DNA from: Acidobacteriota bacterium
GTDB taxonomy: Bacteria; Acidobacteriota; Aminicenantia; Aminicenantales; Saccharicenantaceae
NCBI GenBank assembly: GCA_039683095.1
Contig: JBDKSB010000003.1
Location: 1 to 64,000, forward strand
DNA length: 64,000 nucleotides
Reading direction: 5' to 3'
In this document: piece after piece, positions 28,284-46,203 of the stretch
Layout of the letters: each line of letters starts with the position of its first letter
How positions within the stretch are numbered: the first letter of the stretch is position 1
Notes under the pieces: model-generated
The model's input: only the letters and a program-made list of their open reading frames with translations
Database searches by the model: none
What the model was told of the DNA's origin: nothing
Made by a program: the position numbers and the translations under genes

Positions 28284-29016
28284 GGCGGACCTTCTTGCGG
28301 GGGGCGGGGCGCCGGGCCGGCCGGCCCCGCTCGATGCTGAGGATGAGGGACTCGAAGATCGTCCGGCCGTCCCGGCTGCCGAGCAGGGACTCCGCGGCCC
28401 GCTCCGGGTGGGGCATCAGGCCGAGGACGTTGCCCTCCCTGTTCCGGATGCCGGCGATGTTGCCGAGGGAGCCGTTGATGTTGGCCTCGGCGGTGACGTT
28501 GCCGCCGGGATCGCAGTAGCGGAAAACGACCTGGCCGTTCCGCTCGATCTCGGCCAGCGTCCGGGCCGGGGCGTAGTAGTTGCCGTCGAAGTGGGCGATG
28601 GGGATGCGCAGGACCTGGCCCTTTCGTCCGGCCCGGGTGAAGTCCGTCCGGGCGTCCTCGATCCGGACGTGGACGTGCTGGCAGAGGAACTTGAGGTTCT
28701 TGTTCCGGAGCATGGCCCCGGGCAGGAGGCCGAGCTCGAGCAGGATCTGGAAGCCGTTGCAGATGCCCAGGACGCGGCCGCCGCCGCGGGCGAAGGCCTT
28801 GACCTCCTGCATGAGCGGGGAGAAGCGGGCGATGGCCCCCGAGCGGAGGTAGTCGCCGTAGGAGAACCCGCCCGGCAGGACGACGCAGTCGACGCCCTGG
28901 AGGTCGTGGTCCTTGTGCCAGAGCATGACCGTCGGGCGCTTCATCACGTCCTTCAGGGCGTGGAGCGCGTCGAAGTCGCAGTTGGAGCCGGGGAATTGGA
29001 CGACGCCGAACTTCAT
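28273..29016 (-). CDS. purQ: Phosphoribosylformylglycinamidine synthase subunit PurQ
   Basis: PurQ is the glutaminase that feeds ammonia to PurL. The 247 residues have the class I amidotransferase triad: Cys in [11 protein letters not shown] and His-Glu in [10 protein letters not shown], with [10 protein letters not shown] at the start and [15 protein letters not shown]. The C-terminus is extended by about 15 residues rich in Arg, Pro and Lys ([16 protein letters not shown]), and the DNA for this tail overlaps the purL start. Confidence 0.96.
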   Translation of the reverse strand: MKFGVVQFPGSNCDFDALHALKDVMKRPTVMLWHKDHDLQGVDCVVLPGGFSYGDYLRSGAIARFSPLMQEVKAFARGGGRVLGICNGFQILLELGLLPGAMLRNKNLKFLCQHVHVRIEDARTDFTRAGRKGQVLRIPIAHFDGNYYAPARTLAEIERNGQVVFRYCDPGGNVTAEANINGSLGNIAGIRNREGNVLGLMPHPERAAESLLGSRDGRTIFESLILSIERGRPARRPAPRKKVRHDR

Positions 29017-29026
29017 GGCAGCGACC

Positions 29027-29275
29027 TCAGCGGCCCTTGATGATTTCCCAATCGAACTTCTCGATGATGGGATTGGCCAGGACCCGGCGGGAGATCTCGG
29101 GGACCAGGTCCTCGGCCTCCTTCCGGGTGACGCCTTCGAGGTCGAGCTCGAAGACCTTGCCCTGGCGGACGTCCGTGACCGCGGCGTAGCCCATCGTGTG
29201 GAGAGCGTTCTTGACGGTCTGGCCCTGGGGGTCGAGGACGCTGTCCTTGAACGAAACGAGGATCCGTACTTTCAT
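29027..29275 (-). CDS. purS: Phosphoribosylformylglycinamidine synthase subunit PurS
   Basis: PurS is the small structural subunit that bridges PurL and PurQ. The 82 residues match the family ([19 protein letters not shown], then the [17 protein letters not shown] segment). Its ATG overlaps the purB stop (ATGA), and purQ begins 10 bases after its stop. Confidence 0.94.
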   Translation of the reverse strand: MKVRILVSFKDSVLDPQGQTVKNALHTMGYAAVTDVRQGKVFELDLEGVTRKEAEDLVPEISRRVLANPIIEKFDWEIIKGR

Positions 29276-30564
29276 CGGAGAACCCTTTCGAAGATGTAGT
29301 CGATCTTGGCGAGATACGGGTCGAGCGCGAAGCAGGCGGCCGTCTCCTTCGGGCCGAGGACCTTGGCGACGTCGGGGTCGGCCGCGACGAGGGCCCGGAA
29401 GTCGAGGTTCTCGTTCCAGGCCTTGAGGCTGTTGCGCTGGACGATCTGGTAGGCCGCCTCGCGGCTCAGGCCCTTCCGGGTCAGGGCCAGGAGAACGCTC
29501 TGGGAGAAGATGAGGCCCCGCGTGGCGTCGATGTTGGCCCGCATGCGCTCGGGGTGGACGACCCAGTGGGCGACGATGTCGGCGGCGTCGGCCAGCAGGA
29601 AATCGGCGGCGATGAACGAATCCGGGAAGACGATCCGCTCGGCCGAGGAGTGGGAGATGTCGCGCTCATGCCAGAGGACCATGTTCTCGAGGCCCACCCC
29701 GGCGTTGGCCCGGACGACCCGGGCCAGGCCCGAGATCCGCTCGGAGCGGACGGGGTTCTTCTTGTGGGGCATGGACGACGAGCCCTTCTGGCCCTTGGTG
29801 AACGGCTCCTCGAGCTCGAGGACCTCGGTCCGCTGGAGGTGGCGGACCTCGACCGCGATCTTCTCGACGGTCGTGGCCAGGAGGGCCAAGGCCGAGAGGA
29901 CCTCGGCGTGGCGGTCGCGCTGGAGGACCTGGGTCGAGACCCTGGCCGGCTCGAGGCCGAGCTTCCTGAGGGCGATGACCTCGACGCGGGGATCGAGGTG
30001 GATGAACGTGCCCACCGAGCCGGAGATGCGGCCGACGGAGATCGTCTTCAGGGCGTGCTCGAGGCGGTCGATGTGGCGGCCGACCTCCTCGTACCAGACG
30101 AGGATCTTGAAGCCGAAGGTGATCGGCTCGGCGTGGACGCCGTGGGTGCGTCCGATGCAGACGGTCTTGCGGTGCTTGACGGCCTGGCGCTTGAGCAGGC
30201 GGTGGAAGGCCCGCAGGTCGGCCAGCAGCTTTTCGAGCGATTCCTTGATGAGGAGCGACAGGGCCGTGTCGACGACGTCGTAGGAGGTCAGCCCGAGGTG
30301 GATGTGGCGCGAGGCGGGGCCGACCTTCTCGGCGACAGAGGTCAGGAAGGCGATGATGTCGTGCTTGACGACCTTCTCGATCTCGTCGATGCGCTTGACG
30401 GAGAAGCCGGCCTTGCCCCGGATGACGCGCAGGTCGGCCTGGGGGATCTTCCCCAGGCGGGCCCAGGCCTCGCAGACGGCCAGTTCGACGTCGAGCCAGC
30501 GGCGGTACCTGTTCTCCTCGGTCCAGATCGCCCCCATGACCGGGCGGGTATAGCGTTCGATCAT
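29272..30564 (-). CDS. purB: Adenylosuccinate lyase
   Basis: PurB splits SAICAR and adenylosuccinate, releasing fumarate, so it serves both IMP and AMP synthesis. The 430 residues show MIERYTRPVMGAIWTEENRY, the HLGLTSYDVVDTA segment, IGRTHGVHAEPITFG with the catalytic His, and the family signature GSSSMPHKKNPVRSE. I chose the ATG after AGAAAGG. Another in-frame start upstream lies across the promoter. It heads the pur operon and overlaps purS by four bases. Confidence 0.97.
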   Translation of the reverse strand: MIERYTRPVMGAIWTEENRYRRWLDVELAVCEAWARLGKIPQADLRVIRGKAGFSVKRIDEIEKVVKHDIIAFLTSVAEKVGPASRHIHLGLTSYDVVDTALSLLIKESLEKLLADLRAFHRLLKRQAVKHRKTVCIGRTHGVHAEPITFGFKILVWYEEVGRHIDRLEHALKTISVGRISGSVGTFIHLDPRVEVIALRKLGLEPARVSTQVLQRDRHAEVLSALALLATTVEKIAVEVRHLQRTEVLELEEPFTKGQKGSSSMPHKKNPVRSERISGLARVVRANAGVGLENMVLWHERDISHSSAERIVFPDSFIAADFLLADAADIVAHWVVHPERMRANIDATRGLIFSQSVLLALTRKGLSREAAYQIVQRNSLKAWNENLDFRALVAADPDVAKVLGPKETAACFALDPYLAKIDYIFERVLR

Positions 30565-30593
30565 CTCGATACAGCCTTTCTTGGAATGGTCGG

Positions 30594-30602
30594 ATGATAG
30601 CA
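30594..30602 (-). promoter_or_regulatory. Extended -10 promoter of the pur operon
   Basis: On the minus strand TGCTATCAT is an extended -10 element 29 bases before the purB ATG. The -35 region is poor, as is common for this promoter type. I see no obvious operator or guanine-riboswitch in the short leader. Confidence 0.45.
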
Positions 30603-30693
30603 CAAAAACGGGGGACACGGAACCGGTTCCCCGCAAAAACCGGGCGCGGGCCGCGTTCCGGCCCTATCCGCGGCGCCGGCCGAAAAGAAGCCC

Positions 30694-30722
30694 TTGACAA
30701 GCCCCCTGATTTCCTCTAGCAT
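30694..30722 (+). promoter_or_regulatory. Strong promoter of the tRNA-rpmG-secE-nusG cluster
   Basis: A perfect TTGACA and TAGCAT are separated by 17 bases. It lies in the divergent gap between purB and the first tRNA and is one of the closest matches to consensus in the window. Confidence 0.8.
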
Positions 30723-30728
30723 AGCTCT

Positions 30729-30873
30729 CGGTCGTTCTATATATTTCAGATTAAATCTCTGAATAAAAAGAACACTTTCGAGCTCGAGAAGAGAGGTTTT
30801 GTTCATTTTTAGCTTCGTCTTCTCGGCATTTCCCCCGATTTAGCAGGTGAGCGGCGAGACGAGTGGAGGGAAC
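30729..30873 (+). promoter_or_regulatory. AT-rich structured leader of the tRNA cluster
   Basis: About 145 bases lie between the predicted transcript start and the first tRNA, and they are far richer in A and T than the rest of the window. Two inverted repeats are visible. One at 30734-30773 pairs GTTCT with AGAAC and TATTTCAGA with TCTGAATA, with a one-base bulge. Another at 30785-30825 pairs CGAGAAGA with TCTTCTCG. They may guide processing or elongation. No convincing gene is seen here. Confidence 0.5.
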
Positions 30874-30946
30874 GCCAGCGTAGCTCAGCAGGTAGAGCGG
30901 CTGATTTGTAATCAGCGGGTCAGGGGTTCGAATCCCTTCGCTGGCT
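30874..30946 (+). tRNA. tRNA-Thr (anticodon TGT)
   Basis: A 73-base cloverleaf with acceptor stem GCCAGCG/CGCTGGC, D-arm GCTCAGCAGGTAGAGC, anticodon loop TTTGTAA and T-arm GGGGTTCGAATCCC. The CCA end is not encoded. Confidence 0.95.
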
Positions 30947-30986
30947 TAGACGGGCGATCGAAGGCGAGAACGATGTACCATAATGC

Positions 30987-31069
30987 GGGCAGGTTCCAGA
31001 GTGGCCAAATGGGACGGGCTGTAAACCCGTTGCGGAAACGCTTCGGAGGTTCGAATCCTTCCCTGCCCA
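30987..31069 (+). tRNA. tRNA-Tyr (anticodon GTA)
   Basis: An 83-base class II tRNA with acceptor GGGCAGG/CCTGCCC, anticodon loop CTGTAAA, a long variable arm (about TGCGGAAACGCTTC) and T-arm GGAGGTTCGAATCCTTC. The GTA anticodon is a substrate of the queuosine enzyme Tgt encoded at 3496-4626. CCA is not encoded. Confidence 0.95.
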
Positions 31070-31127
31070 TTTTCCTCTGCTTCTTAACGGATCGGGACGG
31101 CTGCGGATCTATGAAGAGGCCGGGGGG

Positions 31128-31201
<74 letters not shown>

Positions 31202-31219
31202 CTTTTTCGAGGTTGCCGG

Positions 31220-31292
31220 GCCCAAGTAGCTCAGTTGGTAGAGCACGTCCTTGGTAAGGACGGGGTCACCAGTTCAATTCTGGTCTTGGGCT
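31220..31292 (+). tRNA. tRNA-Thr (anticodon GGT)
   Basis: A 73-base cloverleaf with acceptor GCCCAAG/CTTGGGC, D-arm GCTCAGTTGGTAGAGC, anticodon loop TTGGTAA and T-arm ACCAGTTCAATTCTGGT. CCA is not encoded. It is the second threonine tRNA of the cluster. Confidence 0.95.
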
Positions 31293-31338
31293 CTCTTATG
31301 ATTCCGATAAAGGCCCGCCGGGGCCGGGAAGGACCGAT

Positions 31339-31488
31339 ATGCGAGAGATCATCACGCTCCAGTGCGGCGAGTGCAAGAGGCGCAACTACAGCACGACCAG
31401 GAACAAGAAGAAGCAGACGGAAAAGCTCGAGACGAACAAGTACTGCCCGGCCTGCCGGAAGCACACGGCCCACAAGGAATCCAAGTAA
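31339..31488 (+). CDS. rpmG: 50S ribosomal protein L33
   Basis: The 49-residue protein begins [17 protein letters not shown] and ends [14 protein letters not shown]. The two CxxC pairs (Cys9/12 and 36/39) mark the zinc-binding form of L33. It lies between tRNA-Thr and tRNA-Trp ahead of secE, a widely conserved bacterial order. Confidence 0.96.
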   Translation: MREIITLQCGECKRRNYSTTRNKKKQTEKLETNKYCPACRKHTAHKESK

Positions 31489-31497
31489 CAGGACGAC

Positions 31498-31573
<76 letters not shown>

Positions 31574-31636
31574 TGATCGCTCCCGGAGGAGGGGAGGCCG
31601 GGCCTGACGGCCCGGGTTTCCGAAAGAGAGACCCCC

Positions 31637-31852
31637 ATGAGTGAGACGAAGCTTCGCTGGTACAAGCGGTTCTGGAATTTCCTCAAGGACGTCTGGGCCG
31701 AGCTCAAGCGGGTGACCTGGCCGTCCAAGAACGAGGTCGTCAACACGACCATCGTCGTCATCGCCGCCACGATCTTCTTCGGATTCTACCTGTTCTTCAT
31801 GGACGTCATCTTCGCCTGGCTCCTCAATCAGGTCAAGAACCTCTTCGGGTGA
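31637..31852 (+). CDS. secE: Preprotein translocase subunit SecE
   Basis: SecE is the small clamp of the SecYEG channel. The 71 residues have the amphipathic helix with FLKDVWAELKRVTWPSKNEV and a single C-terminal membrane helix (about 38-62). This is the short one-helix form. It precedes nusG by 16 bases, as in most bacteria. SecY is encoded at 56580. Confidence 0.95.
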   Translation: MSETKLRWYKRFWNFLKDVWAELKRVTWPSKNEVVNTTIVVIAATIFFGFYLFFMDVIFAWLLNQVKNLFG

Positions 31853-31868
31853 GGCAAGGATTCGGACG

Positions 31869-32399
31869 ATGGCAAAGAACTGGTTTGTCGTTCACACCTA
31901 CTCGGGCTTCGAGAAGTTCGTGGCCGAGTCGATCCGGCAGAAGGCCATCGAATGCCACCTCGAGGACCAGGTCGGGCAGATCATCATCCCGACCGAGGAC
32001 GTCATCGAGATCCGGGCCGGCAAGAAGGTCGTCTCGACCAAGCGCTCCTATCCCGGCTACATCCTCGTCGAGATGGAGATGAACGACGAGAACTGGCTCA
32101 TGATCCGGCAGGTCCCGAAAGTGACGGGCTTCGTCGGCTCGGGCCGGACGCCGACCCCCCTGAGCAAGAAGGAGGTCGGCCAGATCGTCGAGCACATGGA
32201 GACGACCTCGGAGAAGCCCAAGCCCAAGCATTCGTTCGAGAAGGGCGAGGCCGTCCGCATCATCGACGGCCCGTTCTTCAACTTCAACGGGATCGTCGAA
32301 GAGGTCCACCCCGAGCGCAGCACGCTCAAGGTCCTGGTCACCATCTTCGGCCGGTCGACCCCGGTCGAGCTCGAGTTCCTGCAGGTGGAAAAGCTTTAG
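31869..32399 (+). CDS. nusG: Transcription termination/antitermination protein NusG
   Basis: NusG binds RNA polymerase and links it to Rho or the ribosome. The 176 residues have the NGN domain ([18 protein letters not shown], then the [12 protein letters not shown] strand) and the C-terminal KOW domain ([19 protein letters not shown]). Length is standard. rplK begins 10 bases after the stop. Confidence 0.97.
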   Translation: MAKNWFVVHTYSGFEKFVAESIRQKAIECHLEDQVGQIIIPTEDVIEIRAGKKVVSTKRSYPGYILVEMEMNDENWLMIRQVPKVTGFVGSGRTPTPLSKKEVGQIVEHMETTSEKPKPKHSFEKGEAVRIIDGPFFNFNGIVEEVHPERSTLKVLVTIFGRSTPVELEFLQVEKL

Positions 32400-32409
32400 G
32401 AGGCCGTTC

Positions 32410-32841
32410 ATGTCGAAAGAAGTCGTCGCCAAGATCAAGCTGGAGATCGTCGCCGGGCAGGCCAGCCCCGCGCCCCCCGTCGGGCCGGCCCTGGGCCAGC
32501 ACGGCGTCAACATCATGGGCTTCGTCCGGGAGTTCAACGACCGGACGAAGAAGATGGACGAGGGCACGGTCGTCCCCGTCCTCATCACCGTCTTCAAGGA
32601 CAAGTCGTTCAACTTCGTCGTCAAGACCCCTCCCGCCTCGTACCTCCTGAAGAAGGCGGCCGGCATCGCCAAGGGCTCCGGCACGCCGAACAAGGAGAAG
32701 GTGGGCAAGGTCACCGCGAAGCAGATCGAGGAGATCGCCAGGATCAAGCTGGCCGACCTCAACGCCTACGACGTCGAGGCGGCCAAGAAGATCATCGAGG
32801 GCACGGCCCGCAACATGGGACTGGAGATCATCAGTGAGTAA
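32410..32841 (+). CDS. rplK: 50S ribosomal protein L11
   Basis: The 143-residue protein has the proline-rich [20 protein letters not shown]-domain, the linker [14 protein letters not shown], and the C-terminal RNA-binding helix [21 protein letters not shown]11 forms the GTPase-associated centre and is a usual target of RelA signalling. It overlaps the GTG of rplA by eight bases. Confidence 0.97.
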   Translation: MSKEVVAKIKLEIVAGQASPAPPVGPALGQHGVNIMGFVREFNDRTKKMDEGTVVPVLITVFKDKSFNFVVKTPPASYLLKKAAGIAKGSGTPNKEKVGKVTAKQIEEIARIKLADLNAYDVEAAKKIIEGTARNMGLEIISE

Positions 32842-33532
32842 GCACGGCAAGAACACCATCAAGGCCCGCGAGGTCAAGGGGACCGAGGCCCGGACGTACA
32901 CCCTCGAGGAGGCCGTCGGCCTGCTCAAGAAAGCCCACTTCGCCAAGTTCGACGAATCGGTCGACATGGACATCCGGCTGGGGGTCAATCCCAAGTATTC
33001 CGACCAGATGGTCCGCGGCACGGTCGTCCTGCCCCACGGCACGGGCAAGACCAAGAAGATCTGCGTCATCGCCGCGGGCGAGAAGATCAAGGAGGCCGAG
33101 GAGGCCGGGGCCGATTACTTCGGCGGCGACGACATCATCGAGAAGATCGCCGGCGGCTGGATCGACTTCGACGTCGTCATCGCCACGCCCGACGTCATGC
33201 GCGGCGTCGGCAAGCTCGGCCGCATCCTGGGGACCAAGGGCCTCATGCCCAATCCCAAGTCCGGCACGGTCACCTTCGACGTCCGCAAGGCCGTCGAGGA
33301 GACCAAGGCCGGCAAGGTCGAGTTCCGGGTCGACAAGACGAGCATCGTCCACTCCACGGTCGGCAAGGTCTCCTTCCCCGAGGCCAAGCTGGTCGACAAC
33401 CTGAAGACCTTCATCCAGGCCATCGTCCACGCCAAGCCGCCGGCCGCCAAGGGCAAGTACATCAAGACGATGTTCGTGTCCTCGACCATGGGCCCGTCCT
33501 TCCGGATCGCCGAGGACATTCTCGAGAGCTAG
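32834..33532 (+). CDS. rplA: 50S ribosomal protein L1
   Basis: The 232 residues include [20 protein letters not shown] near the start and the family signature region from about 120 to 150 ([20 protein letters not shown]). L1 shapes the tRNA exit stalk. The start is GTG inside the end of rplK. Only 10 bases precede rplK and 11 follow rplA, so there is little room for the L1-binding leader known in E. coli. Confidence 0.97.
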   Translation: MSKHGKNTIKAREVKGTEARTYTLEEAVGLLKKAHFAKFDESVDMDIRLGVNPKYSDQMVRGTVVLPHGTGKTKKICVIAAGEKIKEAEEAGADYFGGDDIIEKIAGGWIDFDVVIATPDVMRGVGKLGRILGTKGLMPNPKSGTVTFDVRKAVEETKAGKVEFRVDKTSIVHSTVGKVSFPEAKLVDNLKTFIQAIVHAKPPAAKGKYIKTMFVSSTMGPSFRIAEDILES

Positions 33533-33543
33533 AGGAGAGCGCC

Positions 33544-34062
33544 GTGAAGAAGGAAGCCAAGATCCCCGTCGTCGAGACGCTCGGGCGCCTGTTCGAGACG
33601 AACGACACCTATTACCTGATCGATTTCAAGCGGATGAAGGTGGCCCAGGCCGTCGAGCTGCGCAAGACCCTGCGCAAGGCCGGCTACGCCTACAAGGTCA
33701 TCAAGAACCGGCTGGCCCTGCGGGCCCTGGGCGAGAAGTGCCCCGAGGCCCTGCGGCCGGTCTTCCAGAAGCCGACGGCCGTCGCCTTCGCCGACAAGGA
33801 CCCCATCGCCCTGGCCAAAATCCTCAAGGACTTCTCCAACCAGGGCAAGGTCCTGGCCGTCAAGGGCGGCCAGATCGAGGGCCGGATCATGCCCTCGGAG
33901 AGGTTCGACGAGGTCACCAAGCTCGGCTCCCGCCGGGAGCTGCTGGGCAAGGTGGGCTATCTCATGGCCAACCCGCTGCACCGGCTCATGCGGACCCTCC
34001 AGGCGCCCCTGGGCAACCTGGGGATCCTGCTCAGCGAGCTGAAGAAGACGAAAAACACCTGA
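33544..34062 (+). CDS. rplJ: 50S ribosomal protein L10
   Basis: The 172-residue protein anchors L7/L12 dimers at the stalk. It has LRKTLRKAGYAYKVIKNRLA, typical of the RNA-binding domain, and a C-terminal helix (KVGYLMANPLHRLMRTLQAP) that carries the L7/L12 binding sites. GTG start. The 28-base gap before rplL contains AAGGAGAG. Confidence 0.95.
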   Translation: MKKEAKIPVVETLGRLFETNDTYYLIDFKRMKVAQAVELRKTLRKAGYAYKVIKNRLALRALGEKCPEALRPVFQKPTAVAFADKDPIALAKILKDFSNQGKVLAVKGGQIEGRIMPSERFDEVTKLGSRRELLGKVGYLMANPLHRLMRTLQAPLGNLGILLSELKKTKNT

Positions 34063-34090
34063 AATCTCATATTATTAAGGAGAGCGTGAC

Positions 34091-34477
<387 letters not shown>

Positions 34478-34555
34478 GTGACCTATTTGGCTGAGCGTCC
34501 GTCGGGCCGGTGCCGGAAACAAGGACACTCGATCTCTGCGTGAGAGTGAGACAGA

Positions 34556-42996
<8,441 letters not shown>

Positions 42997-43026
42997 GCCC
43001 GGGAGAACGACAAGTCCGTAAATTCC

Positions 43027-43055
43027 TTGACAGGATGGACAAATTTTGCTAATAT
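43027..43055 (+). promoter_or_regulatory. Strong promoter ahead of rpsL
   Basis: A perfect TTGACA and TAATAT are separated by 17 bases, and the -10 is preceded by TGC, giving an extended -10 as well. It lies in a 137-base AT-rich gap between rpoC and rpsL and is the only clear promoter I find inside the ribosomal cluster. Confidence 0.8.
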
Positions 43056-43133
43056 CGCACCATTCGTCTCGGGCTATCCCCCTGGGGATGAATAAAACCT
43101 TTTGAGAAATCTTGTGTAGAGGAGTATTTTTCA

Positions 43134-43523
43134 TTGCCGACCGTCAACCAGCTCATCCGCAAGGGGCGAACGCCCAAGAAATACAAGAGTAAGTCTCCGG
43201 CCCTCGACGCCTGCCCTCAGAAGCGGGGCGTCTGCACCCGGGTGTTCACGACGACCCCGAAGAAGCCGAACTCGGCCATGCGCAAGGTCGCCCGCGTCCG
43301 CCTGACCAACAACATCGAGGTCACGGGCTACATACCCGGCATCGGCCACAACCTCCAGGAGCACTCGATCGTCATGATCCGGGGCGGCCGCGTCAAGGAC
43401 CTGCCCGGCGTCCGCTACCACATCATCCGCGGCACGCTCGACGCCGAAGGGGTCCAGAACCGCTGCAAGGCCCGCTCCCGCTACGGGGCCAAGAGACCGA
43501 AAGAGAAGCGGGTGGCGGCCTAA
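43134..43523 (+). CDS. rpsL: 30S ribosomal protein S12
   Basis: The 129 residues show [31 protein letters not shown] and [17 protein letters not shown]. The lysines at the usual streptomycin-resistance sites are wild type. The start is TTG, nine bases after AGAGGAG. No ATG is available nearby in frame, and the TTG gives the correct family N-terminus. Confidence 0.97.
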   Translation: MPTVNQLIRKGRTPKKYKSKSPALDACPQKRGVCTRVFTTTPKKPNSAMRKVARVRLTNNIEVTGYIPGIGHNLQEHSIVMIRGGRVKDLPGVRYHIIRGTLDAEGVQNRCKARSRYGAKRPKEKRVAA

Positions 43524-43540
43524 GGCCAGGAGCATTTCCC

Positions 43541-44011
43541 ATGCCGAGACGCGGAACCATCAAGAAGCGCAAAACGCCGGTCGACGCCATCTACAACAGC
43601 TCGGTGGTCGCCCGGTTCATCAATCTCTTCCTGCGCAAAGGGAAGAAGACGACGGCCGAACGGGTGGTCTACGGCACGATGGACATCCTCAAGGCCAAGA
43701 CCAAGGAAGACCCGCTCAAGGTCCTGGAGAAGGCCCTGGAGAACGTCCGGCCCTTCCTCGAGACCAAGTCGCGGCGCGTCGGCGGCGCGAACTACCAGGT
43801 CCCCATCGAGGTCGCGCCGGGGCGGTCCTATTCCCTGGGCTTCCGCTGGCTGGTCAAGTACGCCAAGGAGAGGGGCGGCAAGAGCATGCAGGAGAAGCTC
43901 TCCGCCGAGATCATCGACGCGATCAACAACCGCGGCGGCGCGGTCAAGAAGCGCGAGGATACGCACAAGATGGCGGAGGCCAACCGGGCCTTCGCTCATT
44001 ATAAATGGTAG
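43541..44011 (+). CDS. rpsG: 30S ribosomal protein S7
   Basis: S7 nucleates assembly of the 30S head. The 156 residues show MPRRGTIKKRKTPVDAIYNS, VLEKALENVRPFLETKSRRV and VPIEVAPGRSYSLGFRWLV, then the C-terminal HKMAEANRAFAHYKW. Length is standard. fusA follows after a 53-base gap that is less GC-rich than its surroundings. Confidence 0.97.
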   Translation: MPRRGTIKKRKTPVDAIYNSSVVARFINLFLRKGKKTTAERVVYGTMDILKAKTKEDPLKVLEKALENVRPFLETKSRRVGGANYQVPIEVAPGRSYSLGFRWLVKYAKERGGKSMQEKLSAEIIDAINNRGGAVKKREDTHKMAEANRAFAHYKW

Positions 44012-44064
44012 TCTTCAAGAAAGAGCTCGGTCTGTGATTTGGGTCGATATGGAGCGAACTGTTT

Positions 44065-46164
44065 ATGCGGTCATACCCGGTCGAGAGAGTACGGAACATC
44101 GGCATTATGGCCCATATCGACGCCGGCAAGACGACCACGACCGAGCGGATGCTCTTTTACACGGGTATGACCTACAAGATTGGCGAGGTGGACGACGGAA
44201 CGGCCGTGATGGATTGGATGGTCCAGGAGCAGGAGCGCGGGATCACCATCACCTCGGCCGCGACGACGTGCGCCTGGCGTGACCACCGTATCAATATCAT
44301 CGATACGCCCGGTCACGTGGATTTCACCGCGGAGGTCGAGCGCTCCCTGAGAGTGCTCGACGGCGCGATAGCCATACTGTGTGGAGTTGGCGGCGTCGAA
44401 CCGCAGTCCGAGACAGTGTGGCGCCAGGCCGATAAGTATCGGGTGCCGCGGATCGTGTTCATCAACAAGATGGACAGGGTCGGCGCGGACCCCGAACGGG
44501 CGGTCCTCATGCTGAGGACGCGGGTGGCGGCCAAGCCTCTGCCGGTCCAGATCCCCCTGGGTAGGGAGGACGGATTCCGCGGCGTGATCGACCTCATCGA
44601 CCGCAAGGTCTATGACTGGGGTCAAGACATCCTGGGGACGGACTATGTCGTCCGCGAGGTCGCGGACGGAGAGCGCGAGGAAGTCGAACGGAAGCGACAG
44701 GACATGCTGGAAATGCTGAGTGAGCACGACGACGCCCTGATGGCGAAGTACCTCGACGGGATCGAGGTGCCTGCGCCGGAGCTGCGCGCCGCCGTCCGCC
44801 GGGCCACCCTGGCCCAGGACTTCGTCCCCGTCCTCTACGGGGCCGCCTTCCGCAACAAGGGCGTCCAGCCGCTGCTCGACGCCGTCGTCGACTACCTGCC
44901 CTCGCCGGCCGACATCCGGCCGGTCGTCGGGCATCACCCCAAGACGATGGCCGAGGAGACGCGGCCGGCCTCGGACGAGGCCCCGTTCTCCGGCCTGGTC
45001 TTCAAGATCGCCAACGACCCGTTCCTGGGCAGCCTGGCCTACTTCCGGGTCTACTCCGGCAAGGCCAAGGTCGGGCAGGCCGTCTACAACTCGACCAAGG
45101 GCGAGGAGGAGAAGCTCTCCCGCCTGCTCGAGATGCACGCCAACAAGCGGACGGAGATCAAGGAGGTCTACGCCGGGGACATCGCGGCCATGGGCTCGAT
45201 GAAGAACATCTCGACGGGGGACACGCTCTGCCTCAAGAGCCATCCCATCGTCCTCGAGTCCATCCGCTTCCCGGAGCCGGTCATCTCGGCGACCATCGAG
45301 CCCAAGACCAAGGCTGACCACCCCAAGCTGGCGACGACCCTGGCCAAGCTCGTCCGCGAGGACCCGACCCTCAAGGTCAGCCAGGACCCGATGACGGGCC
45401 AGACGCTCCTGCGGGGGATGGGGGAGCTGCACCTCGAGATCGTCATGGACCGGATGGAGCGCGAGTTCGGCGTCAAGGCCAACCTGGGCAAGCCCCAGGT
45501 CGCTTATAAAGAGACCATCCAGGCCGAGGCCGAGGGCGAGGGCAAGTACATCCGCCAGGCCGGCGGCAAGGGCCTGTACGGCCATGTCGTCCTCAAGCTC
45601 GAGCCCCTCGACCGGGGCCGCGGCTTCGAGTTCGTCGACCGGACCCGGGGCGGGGTCATCCCGCGCGAGTTCATCGGCGACATCGAGAACGGCGCCCGCG
45701 AGGCCTGCGAGGCGGGCGTCGTGGCCGGCTTCCCGGTGACCGACCTGCGGGCCGCCCTCGTCGGCGGCTCGACCCACGACGTCGACGCGGCGCCGGTCGC
45801 CTACAAGATCGCGGCTTCCCTGGCCTTCCGCGAGGCCGCCAGGAAGGCCGCCCCGGCGCTGCTGGAGCCGCTGATGAAGCTCGAGATCGTCGCCCCCGAC
45901 GAATATCTGGGCGACGTCGTCGGCGACATCAACGCCCGGCGGGGCAAGATCGAGGGCATGGAGATGCGCAGCGGCTCACGCGTCATCATGATCCATGTCC
46001 CCCTGGCCGAGATGTTCGGCTACGCGACGGCGCTCCGGACCCTGACCCAGGGCCGCGGCGTCTTCGTCATGGAGTTCGCGCGGTACGACCGGACGCCCCA
46101 GGGCGTCCAGGACGAGATCGTCGCCCGGATCGAGGGCCGCATGCCGTTCCGGGCCGACGCCTAG
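44065..46164 (+). CDS. fusA: Translation elongation factor G
   Basis: EF-G drives translocation and ribosome recycling. The 699 residues have the P-loop [15 protein letters not shown], switch [33 protein letters not shown], the [10 protein letters not shown] motif, and domains II-V with [11 protein letters not shown] and [13 protein letters not shown]. The protein reads as one intact EF-G. Its first 235 or so codons use GTG, GGA, GGT, ATA, AGA, CGA and TGT freely, whereas the rest uses almost only GTC and other GC-rich favourites, so the gene looks like a mosaic. GGAG lies about 10 bases before the ATG. Confidence 0.96.
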   Translation: MRSYPVERVRNIGIMAHIDAGKTTTTERMLFYTGMTYKIGEVDDGTAVMDWMVQEQERGITITSAATTCAWRDHRINIIDTPGHVDFTAEVERSLRVLDGAIAILCGVGGVEPQSETVWRQADKYRVPRIVFINKMDRVGADPERAVLMLRTRVAAKPLPVQIPLGREDGFRGVIDLIDRKVYDWGQDILGTDYVVREVADGEREEVERKRQDMLEMLSEHDDALMAKYLDGIEVPAPELRAAVRRATLAQDFVPVLYGAAFRNKGVQPLLDAVVDYLPSPADIRPVVGHHPKTMAEETRPASDEAPFSGLVFKIANDPFLGSLAYFRVYSGKAKVGQAVYNSTKGEEEKLSRLLEMHANKRTEIKEVYAGDIAAMGSMKNISTGDTLCLKSHPIVLESIRFPEPVISATIEPKTKADHPKLATTLAKLVREDPTLKVSQDPMTGQTLLRGMGELHLEIVMDRMEREFGVKANLGKPQVAYKETIQAEAEGEGKYIRQAGGKGLYGHVVLKLEPLDRGRGFEFVDRTRGGVIPREFIGDIENGAREACEAGVVAGFPVTDLRAALVGGSTHDVDAAPVAYKIAASLAFREAARKAAPALLEPLMKLEIVAPDEYLGDVVGDINARRGKIEGMEMRSGSRVIMIHVPLAEMFGYATALRTLTQGRGVFVMEFARYDRTPQGVQDEIVARIEGRMPFRADA

Positions 46165-46203
46165 GAAGCGTTTGGAGTTAGTAAGCCATACAGGAGGTGA
46201 GCG

